Source: Verrucomicrobiota bacterium
GTDB lineage: Bacteria > Verrucomicrobiota > Verrucomicrobiia > Verrucomicrobiales > DEV007
Length of the DNA: 5,740 nt
Assembly: GCA_013152075.1 (NCBI GenBank)
Contig: JAADHD010000347.1
Location: forward strand, 1-5,740
Direction of reading: 5' to 3'
Positions 1 to 4,773 of the stretch are shown here, piece after piece; positions within the stretch are counted from its first letter, which is position 1; every line of letters begins with the position of its first letter. Both the position numbers and the translations under genes were made by a program. Below the pieces are notes generated by a model. The model was not told where the DNA came from, did no database searches, and was given only the letters and a program-made list of their open reading frames with translations.

Positions 1-1
1 C

Positions 2-109
2 CTAAAATTGGAGCGGGATTTGAGCAACAGCGGAGTGGCAGTATTGATGGTCACGGACAGTGGCAGGGTGAGCCTGAAAGATGTGGTGCCGAATGTGGGC
101 AAAAAGTGA
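2..109 (+). CDS. C-terminal end of an unidentified protein (partial)
   Basis: An open frame enters from the left edge and runs for 35 codons to a TGA at 107-109. The peptide ends in VSLKDVVPNVGKK and contains an alternating hydrophobic stretch (GVAVLMV) followed by a charged turn, as in a folded domain end. Third codon positions in this frame are rich in G and C, more so than in the other open + frame (1-138), whose translation is Cys/Gly/Arg rich and less protein-like. I do not recognise the family from so short a tail. It lies 103 bases before the chosen sulfatase start on the same strand, so co-transcription is possible. It could also be a chance open frame. Confidence 0.42.
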   Translation, partial: LKLERDLSNSGVAVLMVTDSGRVSLKDVVPNVGKK

Positions 110-212
110 CAAGCCTGAATAAGGGGGCGTGGCAATAAAACGAGTTGGAGCTTGAAAATATGTGACCTGTGCTATGGGATTGGTTTCGGTAAAGATCAAA
201 CCTCTCTTCTCC

Positions 213-1568
213 ATGAAATCCATTCAGCTGCCTTTTGTTGTATCGCTATTTTTTTTGTTAGCCGTGTCAAAAGGCTTCGCGGATTCGCGGCCGAACATTA
301 TATTAATTCTCAGTGATGATCACAACTACCGGACACTAGGGGTCTCGGGCAATAAAGCGATTCGAACGCCGAATCTGGACCGCCTGGCTGGCGAGGGGGT
401 ATATTTTAATCGTAATTTTACGCCGAACCCGATTTGTGTGCCGGCCCGGGCCTGCATCTATACCGGTCAGGATAGTTGGACGAATGGCGCGATTGTCAAC
501 GGTCAGAGAATTAACAACGCATCTCCGGTGTTCGCCAGCTTGTTGGCGGTGAGCGGTTACGAAACTTACTTCGGAGGCAAGTGGCACGGGGATGGCAAGC
601 CGTGGACCCGTGGATATACGACTGGTGGGCGGTGTTGGGCGGGGGGTAAGTTTGACCATTTTGAGATGGAGCTCACCAAATGGGGAGAGGGGGCGGATAC
701 GAGGGAAACGGCGGATCGTTATTCGACAACGGTATTCACTGACGATGCGGTGGAGTATATCGAGGGTGAGCACGACCGCCCCTTTCTCATGGTGATCGCT
801 TACACGGTTGGTCACGATGTGTTTCTGGCCCCGCCGGGTTATGGAAGAAAATACGCAGCTAACGAGATTCCTCTCCCTCCAAATTATATGCCAAAGCCGC
901 CCTTCAAACAGTTTTACTCAAAAATTCGTGATGAGACAGTCTTGCCCTTTCCTCGGACCAAAGCGTCGGTGCAAAGGGCGACGGCAGAGTATTATGCGAT
1001 GTTCGAGCACATGGACGATCAGGTCGGTCGGATGCTGAAGGCTCTCAAAGAGAAAGAACTGGATGAAAATACGTTGGTGATTTTTGCCAGTGTGAAAGGT
1101 ATGTCGATGGGATCGCATGGTATCATCGGCAAACAGACCATGTATGAAGAGGGGATTCGCAGCTCATTGATTGTGCGCCATCCGACATTAAAACCTGCGG
1201 CTAAGGTTAATTCTTCACTTGTTAGCACCATGGATATTTTTCCGACCATTTGTGAGACAGCGAAAGTAGAGGTTCCGAAAAGTGTTGAGGGGCAAAGCCT
1301 GCTTGGTCTTTATGACGGCAGTCGAAAAGGTCGTGAGCAGTTATTTTTCACCTACCATGATCCGCGCCGCGATACCGTTACGCGGGCAATTCGTACCAAG
1401 CGTTACAAATTGGTGCAACATCTGGTTACTGGTGAACGCCAGTTGTTTGACCTGGAGCAGGATCCTTACGAGATGAAGAATTTGATGAAGGAACCGGAGG
1501 GTCGTGCTGTCGAGCCGGAATTGACTCGCGATTTAATGCGCTGGCGCGAGGGGGCGGAGGGGAAGTAG
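213..1568 (+). CDS. Secreted formylglycine-dependent sulfatase (arylsulfatase family, alkaline phosphatase superfamily), with altered metal site
   Basis: Predicted to hydrolyse sulfate esters, probably on sulfated polysaccharide fragments in the periplasm or outside the cell. From the ATG at 213 the protein has 451 residues. Residues 1-23 form a signal peptide (K2, hydrophobic core 6-18, cleavage probably after A23). Family landmarks in order: D35-D36 metal ligands, the C75-V-P-A-R79 motif whose Cys becomes formylglycine, T84-G85, G122-K-W-H125, H201-D202, G306-K307-Q, and the usual C-terminal segment RAIRTKRYKL...LFDLEQDPYE. The oddity is residues 293-296, SVKG, where homologues have S-D-(N/H)-G; that Asp and Asn/His normally bind the calcium, so activity is uncertain. 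An upstream GTG at 162, 11 bases after GGAG, would add 17 residues; 213 is preferred because it gives a normal signal peptide. No maturase (FGE or anSME) gene is in view, and the natural substrate cannot be read from the sequence. Confidence 0.93.
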   Translation: MKSIQLPFVVSLFFLLAVSKGFADSRPNIILILSDDHNYRTLGVSGNKAIRTPNLDRLAGEGVYFNRNFTPNPICVPARACIYTGQDSWTNGAIVNGQRINNASPVFASLLAVSGYETYFGGKWHGDGKPWTRGYTTGGRCWAGGKFDHFEMELTKWGEGADTRETADRYSTTVFTDDAVEYIEGEHDRPFLMVIAYTVGHDVFLAPPGYGRKYAANEIPLPPNYMPKPPFKQFYSKIRDETVLPFPRTKASVQRATAEYYAMFEHMDDQVGRMLKALKEKELDENTLVIFASVKGMSMGSHGIIGKQTMYEEGIRSSLIVRHPTLKPAAKVNSSLVSTMDIFPTICETAKVEVPKSVEGQSLLGLYDGSRKGREQLFFTYHDPRRDTVTRAIRTKRYKLVQHLVTGERQLFDLEQDPYEMKNLMKEPEGRAVEPELTRDLMRWREGAEGK

Positions 1569-1621
1569 GATGCTAAGAAACAATTTTTACATATCGCATT
1601 AAGTTAATAAAGTTCATGAAT

Positions 1622-1657
1622 TTGGCTGTAAATAGGGTCTTTCCCCAATTTTTTTTT
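1622..1657 (+). terminator. Weak candidate terminator after the sulfatase
   Basis: TTGG at 1622-1625 can pair with CCAA at 1645-1648, with a further short G/C pairing inside (GG 1635-1636 with CC 1643-1644). A run of nine T follows directly (1649-1657). The T-run and position 54 bases after the stop fit an intrinsic terminator, but the stem is short and interrupted, so this is only a candidate. Confidence 0.28.
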
Positions 1658-1704
1658 CACCCCATTCGCCATCCACGATCTTTTGAGCCACAAAATTTTA
1701 TAGA

Positions 1705-1755
1705 TATTAGCTAATACTCGGATAAGTATTATTACCCGGCTTCTTGGTGCTAATA
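1705..1755. repeat. Cluster of AT-rich palindromes with a repeated GCTAATA word
   Basis: TATTAGCTAATA at 1705-1716 is a perfect 12-bp palindrome. It overlaps a second inverted repeat, TAATACT (1712-1718) and AGTATTA (1725-1731), separated by six bases, CGGATA. The word GCTAATA at 1710-1716 recurs at 1749-1755. The cluster lies in the non-coding gap before the kinase gene. Such symmetry fits regulator binding or mutually exclusive RNA hairpins, but AT-rich DNA yields short palindromes by chance. No known regulator site is recognised. Confidence 0.4.
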
Positions 1756-1785
1756 TGTGCTGGCATAAGGGTTGTGAAATATGCC

Positions 1786-1888
1786 CAATGTGAAACTTTT
1801 AATTGATCTGAAAATTATAATGACTTATGGGGTGAATTCATGGCCAACATTCCGGCCGAATTTAGAGAGGTTTCAGAGTTTCACATTG
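1786..1888. repeat. 12-bp perfect inverted repeat with 79-base spacer upstream of the kinase
   Basis: CAATGTGAAACT at 1786-1797 is matched by its exact reverse complement AGTTTCACATTG at 1877-1888. A third TGTGAAA copy lies at 1773-1779, 16 bases before the left arm, and GGTTGTGA occurs at 1770-1777 and 1937-1944. The repeat encloses a second hairpin (1833-1864), giving a nested layout of 103 bases. It could be a folded leader RNA, a pair of operator half-sites, or the ends of a very small element. No flanking target duplication was seen, which argues against the last. Confidence 0.55.
1833..1864 (+). other. Potential RNA hairpin nested inside the inverted repeat
   Basis: TGAATTC (1833-1839) pairs with GAATTTA (1858-1864), including one G-U pair. 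After a two-base bulge (1840-1841), GGCC (1842-1845) pairs with GGCC (1854-1857), leaving an eight-base loop. That is 11 pairs in 32 bases. The bulge and first G of the inner stem form the ATG of the candidate small ORF at 1840. Stability was judged by eye only. Confidence 0.4.
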
Positions 1889-1923
1889 CGATTTTGAAGC
1901 TTGCCAATTTGGGCTGTATATGA
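1840..1923 (+). CDS. Candidate 27-residue small ORF in the kinase leader region
   Basis: The ATG at 1840 opens 27 codons ending at TGA 1921-1923. The peptide begins MANIPAEFREVSEFHIAILK and continues with a short hydrophobic end finishing in GCI, a composition that looks like real protein. GGGGTG at 1829-1834 sits at a plausible Shine-Dalgarno distance, and TATAAT (1816-1821) lies just upstream, though with no fitting -35 box. The frame is open back to 1807, so this could also be a gene remnant. A competing 38-codon frame (1781-1897) overlaps it. No family is recognised and chance is a serious alternative. Confidence 0.2.
   Translation: MANIPAEFREVSEFHIAILKLANLGCI
1894..1922 (+). promoter_or_regulatory. 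Possible sigma-70-type promoter for the kinase gene
   Basis: TTGAAG at 1894-1899 and TATATG at 1917-1922 are separated by 17 bases. The -35 box shares TTGA with the consensus and the -10 box shares TATA. This would put the transcript start near 1930 and leave a leader of about 60 bases before the kinase ATG. The spacer contains the small palindrome CCAATTTGG (1904-1912). AT-rich gaps often give such matches, so confidence is low. Confidence 0.25.
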
Positions 1924-1990
1924 ACAATACCCTAAAGGTTGTGATTACCTCTTTGGACAGGAATAAGGTTCACGACAGTAAAATTTGGTT

Positions 1991-2905
1991 ATGTCAATGC
2001 GATACAAAATAGGTGCCCAGATTGGTATGGGAGGTATGGGGACCGTCTACAAAGCATATGACACCCAACTGAAGCGCAATGTTGCGGTCAAGCGTTTGTT
2101 GTCTACAGATGAAGCTTCGGCTGAGGATGTGGAGGCTGCTGCGGAAACCCTCATAAAGGAAGCGCACACCTTATCTTCTTTGAACCATCCTAATATCGTA
2201 ACGGTGCACGATGTGGGCAGGGATGAAAAAGGAGGTTTCGTGGTCATGGAGCTTTTGCGGGGCGCGACACTAGGGGCCACTGTAGAGCAGGGCATTCTGA
2301 TGCAGGAGGATTTCGTTGAGCTTGTCACCCAGACGATGGACGCCTTGAAATCCGCTCATGCCGAGCACATCATGCACAGGGATCTTAAGCCAGCTAATTT
2401 CATGGTCATCTGGCAGGCGAGTGGAAAGTTTCAATCTAAAATTTTAGACTTCGGTCTCGCAAAATTTAGTGCGACACCAAGTTTGCAAACGATCAGTCAG
2501 GATAATTCGGTTTTGGGATCGATCGATTTTATGGCCCCGGAACAGATTGAGAGGCTGGAATTGGATGAGCGAACGGATCTGTATTCGTTGGGTTGTGTTT
2601 ATTACTACACCTTGACGGGTATCTATCCATTCCGCGGAAAGTCGTTGGCTCAAGTCATGAATTCCCATTTGGAGCACCGCGTTAATCCGCTTGAAGACCT
2701 TCGCCCAGATTTGGCTCCATCAATTTGTCAGTGGGTGATGTGGATGATCAATCGCGACATGGACATGCGCCCCGCTGATGCGGCTAAGGCGATGGAATAT
2801 TTTCCAGCGAAGCCTGAGGCGGCGTTGGATCATAAAATAAAGCAGAAGCTTAAGTTAAAGACATCGCCGAGAAGTTTGACTGACCGGACTCCAATTGGTT
2901 TGTAG
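1991..2905 (+). CDS. Serine/threonine protein kinase, PknB-like (Hanks type), cytosolic
   Basis: Predicted to phosphorylate Ser/Thr on proteins using ATP. From ATG 1991 it has 304 residues, almost all catalytic domain: glycine loop G12-M-G-G-M-G17, VAVK with the ATP-binding K34, helix-C E57 in LIKEA, catalytic loop H129-R-D-L-K-P-A-N136, metal-binding D153-F-G155, activation segment 159-181 rich in Ser/Thr, A182-P-E184, D196 in DERTDLYSLG, and the closing RPADA motif. All key catalytic residues are present, so it should be active. After the domain there is only a basic tail of about 30 residues; there is no membrane segment, PASTA, WD40 or TPR sensor part, unlike many PVC kinases. ATG 1997 is an alternative start, and TTG 1985 is less likely. 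No Shine-Dalgarno is seen. It stands alone between two gaps of more than 240 bases, so its targets and signal are unknown. Confidence 0.93.
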   Translation: MSMRYKIGAQIGMGGMGTVYKAYDTQLKRNVAVKRLLSTDEASAEDVEAAAETLIKEAHTLSSLNHPNIVTVHDVGRDEKGGFVVMELLRGATLGATVEQGILMQEDFVELVTQTMDALKSAHAEHIMHRDLKPANFMVIWQASGKFQSKILDFGLAKFSATPSLQTISQDNSVLGSIDFMAPEQIERLELDERTDLYSLGCVYYYTLTGIYPFRGKSLAQVMNSHLEHRVNPLEDLRPDLAPSICQWVMWMINRDMDMRPADAAKAMEYFPAKPEAALDHKIKQKLKLKTSPRSLTDRTPIGL

Positions 2906-2974
2906 GTTGACCGGCGCTCGCGACGGCGGGGTATATCGCTGTGCCTCTCGGTGAAATACACAGGCCAAACGGGG

Positions 2975-3019
2975 AGGAGGGGAGAAAAGTGACTCTATCG
3001 TTTTATACAGTCCCCTCTT
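2975..3019. repeat. Inverted repeat GAGGGGA...TCCCCTC downstream of the kinase
   Basis: GAGGGGA (2977-2983) is the exact reverse complement of TCCCCTC (3011-3017). Two more pairs, one of them G-U, extend the stem outward to 2975 and 3019. The 27-base loop contains AAAA (2985-2988) and TTTT (3001-3004), which could pair inside. There is no T-tract after the stem, so it is not a standard intrinsic terminator, although its position 70 bases after the kinase stop suggests a 3' end structure or factor-dependent stop site. Confidence 0.4.
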
Positions 3020-3082
3020 GTCTGACCCGAATGCTCCTTGTCCGCTTTTAATATTCCGGCTTTTATTTCATTCCCGTCTGGC

Positions 3083-3112
3083 TATACTGAAAAAACATTT
3101 CACGAAGTGTTT
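3083..3112 (+). promoter_or_regulatory. Possible -10 box with adjoining 20-bp imperfect palindrome (operator candidate) before the yiaW-like gene
   Basis: TATACT at 3083-3088 matches five of six bases of a -10 box; no good -35 box lies at the right distance. Five bases later, AAACATTTCACGAAGTGTTT (3093-3112) is symmetric at eight of ten paired positions and as RNA would form an 8-bp hairpin with loop CACG. A palindrome at the expected transcript start is the usual place for a repressor operator. It lies 34 bases before the ATG at 3147. No specific regulator can be named. Confidence 0.33.
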
Positions 3113-3146
3113 CTTTCAACAAACACACCTCAACCTATCCTTATTT

Positions 3147-3521
3147 ATGACTCTGGAATACGTAGCTCTTGGCATTTTAATTCTTGTGGTATTGTTTATT
3201 TTTTATGGGGTCATCGCCATTCATGACATTCCCTATGATATCGCCAAGCACCGCGATCACCCGCAGCAGGACGCCATACATGTAGCGGGTTGGATCAGTT
3301 TGTTTACCTTGCACACCATTTGGCCCTTCTTATGGATCTGGGCGACCCTTTACCGCAAGGGCCGCGGCTGGGGCTTCACCTCCCCTGATGGTAAACCAGA
3401 GACTCCTGCTGAAGCTCTGCAAGACCTCCAGGATCAGCTCAATGAAGTGAGGGACGAACTCGAAAAACTAAAAGCTCAATCCAGCGGGACATCTTCCAAG
3501 CCCTCAAGCCCATCCGATTAA
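3147..3521 (+). CDS. yiaW: DUF3302 inner-membrane protein, YiaW/YibI family
   Basis: A 124-residue membrane protein of unknown biochemical role that accompanies a HlyD-type protein. Residues 4-24 form the first membrane segment, followed by the family signature AIHDIPYDIAKHRDHP. After DAIHVAGWISLFTLH comes the second segment, rich in Trp (IWPFLWIWATLY, about 58-69), then RGWGF. Residues 87-110 form a charged heptad-like helix (LQDLQDQLNEVRDELEKLK), followed by a Ser/Pro-rich end. The frame is open to 3018, but ATG 3147 is chosen because MTLEYVALG aligns with the known start of YiaW and the upstream residues are not membrane-protein-like. The gene precedes its HlyD partner by 69 bases, the same order as yiaW-yiaV and yibI-yibH in Escherichia coli (from memory). 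The family match is confident; the function is not known. Confidence 0.9.
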   Translation: MTLEYVALGILILVVLFIFYGVIAIHDIPYDIAKHRDHPQQDAIHVAGWISLFTLHTIWPFLWIWATLYRKGRGWGFTSPDGKPETPAEALQDLQDQLNEVRDELEKLKAQSSGTSSKPSSPSD

Positions 3522-3590
3522 AAACAAAGAACCACACTTTGCGCACCCTTTTTTCCAAGCTTTTCACTGCCGCCTGTCGGCCCCTCTAAT

Positions 3591-4715
3591 ATGGACCTTT
3601 TATTACTACTCACCTACGCCGCCTTAGCGACTGCGATATTTAAAATATTTAAAATTCCTCTGAACAAATGGTCGGTTCCAACCGCCATCCTAGGAGGTAT
3701 TGTGTTAGTCGGGACACTGGTATTAGTGATGAACTACAACCACCCGCACTCCAAAAGTGCGATTCGTGCTTTTGTCACCACTCCAATTCTCCCCAACGTA
3801 AGAGGTCTCGTCACGGAAGTTTTGGTGAAACCGAATACTCCGGTCAAAAAAGGAACGATTTTATTCAAAATCGAAGCCACACCTTTTGCAGGAGCCGTGC
3901 GACAAAAAAAGGCCGTTTTAGCCGCCGCTCAAGCCGAAGCCAAACAGCTCGAGTTGGAAATCACTCAACAAATTGCTGTCGTTGCGCAAATCGAATCCGA
4001 AGAAAACCGCACCCTGCAAGCCTACCAGCGTTATCAGCAATCATCCAAAACCGGAGCCACCTCGGCAGTGGCGCTGGAAAACCATAAACAAGTTCATGTG
4101 CAGGCCCTGGCACGCCTGGATGAAGCCAAAGCCTCATTGACTAGGAAAAAAATTGATTTTGAATCTCAGAAAAATGATACCGTAGAACAAATGCGCGCGG
4201 AGTTAGCAAGGGCGCAATTTGATCTGGACAGCACCATCGTCCGTGCCCCCACTGACGGATACGCCACTCACATCAGACTCAAGCCCGGCATGATGGCGGT
4301 GCCTATGCCTCTGCGCCCCCTGATGACTTTTGTCTCTAAATCTGACCCAGTAGTGATCGCCAATTACAGACAAAATGCGATGCAGCGTCTCAAAGCCGGA
4401 TACAAAGCCGAGGTGCTTTTCCCTGCCATCCCCGGGAAGATTTTCCAAGCAGAAGTCCTGCGAACCATGCCCGCCCTGGCAGAAGGAGAATTGCAAGCAA
4501 CCGGGACCATGGTGTTGGCAAAAAACATGGGCAAACGCGGTATGGTGCCTGTAATAATCAAACTCACTGACGACAAAATCGATGACTACATTCTGCCCGA
4601 CGGTAGTTATGCTGAAGTTTCCATTTATTCTGATAAAATGCACCACGTTCAGATCATGCGCAAAATTCTGTTCCGCATGAAAAGTTGGGAAAACTATATT
4701 TATCTAGATCACTGA
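3591..4715 (+). CDS. yiaV: HlyD-type membrane fusion (periplasmic adaptor) protein, YiaV/YibH family
   Basis: A 374-residue periplasmic adaptor anchored in the inner membrane. Two N-terminal membrane segments (about 3-20 and 29-47) flank FKIPLNKWSV, and MNYNHP follows, as in YiaV. The first half of the biotinyl-lipoyl domain spans about 65-95 (PNVRGLVTEV, KKGTILFKIE). A long Ala/Gln/Glu-rich helical hairpin spans about 100-212, and the lipoyl domain closes with STIVRAPTDGYATHI. A beta-barrel part and the characteristic end MRKILFRMKSW...YLDH complete the protein. Length and ends agree with E. coli YiaV (about 378 residues), so the gene appears whole. It ends in tandem stops TGA TAA (4713-4718). 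It is probably co-transcribed with the preceding DUF3302 gene. No ABC, MFS or outer-membrane channel gene is adjacent, so the transported substrate, if any, cannot be inferred. Confidence 0.92.
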   Translation: MDLLLLLTYAALATAIFKIFKIPLNKWSVPTAILGGIVLVGTLVLVMNYNHPHSKSAIRAFVTTPILPNVRGLVTEVLVKPNTPVKKGTILFKIEATPFAGAVRQKKAVLAAAQAEAKQLELEITQQIAVVAQIESEENRTLQAYQRYQQSSKTGATSAVALENHKQVHVQALARLDEAKASLTRKKIDFESQKNDTVEQMRAELARAQFDLDSTIVRAPTDGYATHIRLKPGMMAVPMPLRPLMTFVSKSDPVVIANYRQNAMQRLKAGYKAEVLFPAIPGKIFQAEVLRTMPALAEGELQATGTMVLAKNMGKRGMVPVIIKLTDDKIDDYILPDGSYAEVSIYSDKMHHVQIMRKILFRMKSWENYIYLDH

Positions 4716-4773
4716 TAATTTTTTACTCAACAGGTTGCCATGCTTAGCATTAACTGCCATCATATCAACCACC

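Noticed and set aside
2..223. 73-codon minus-strand frame at the left edge
   Set aside because: No family resemblance; it overlaps the more protein-like + frame ending at 109 and the start of the sulfatase signal peptide.
336..815. 159-codon minus-strand open frame inside the sulfatase gene
   Set aside because: It lies wholly opposite well-conserved sulfatase coding sequence, its translation is Arg/Ile-rich without any recognisable motif, and it has no independent support.
1740..1775. dif-like recombination site (GGTGC...CATAA)
   Set aside because: Only the first five bases resemble the XerC half-site and the XerD half does not match; this is not enough to call dif.
1773..1885. CRP-type binding site from TGTGA and TCACA words
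   Set aside because: The half-sites are 80-plus bases apart or in direct orientation, not the TGTGA-N6-TCACA arrangement.
1786..1888. Miniature transposable element bounded by the 12-bp inverted repeat
   Set aside because: No target-site duplication flanks the arms and there is no second copy in the window; it is kept only as an inverted repeat.
3018..3146. 43-residue N-terminal extension of the DUF3302 protein
   Set aside because: The extension has no family counterpart and the homologous start is MTLEYVALG at 3147; it would also swallow the candidate promoter region.
4203..4646. 147-codon minus-strand open frame inside the HlyD-type gene
   Set aside because: His/Gly/Val-rich shadow of a gene whose + frame is confirmed along its whole length by family similarity.
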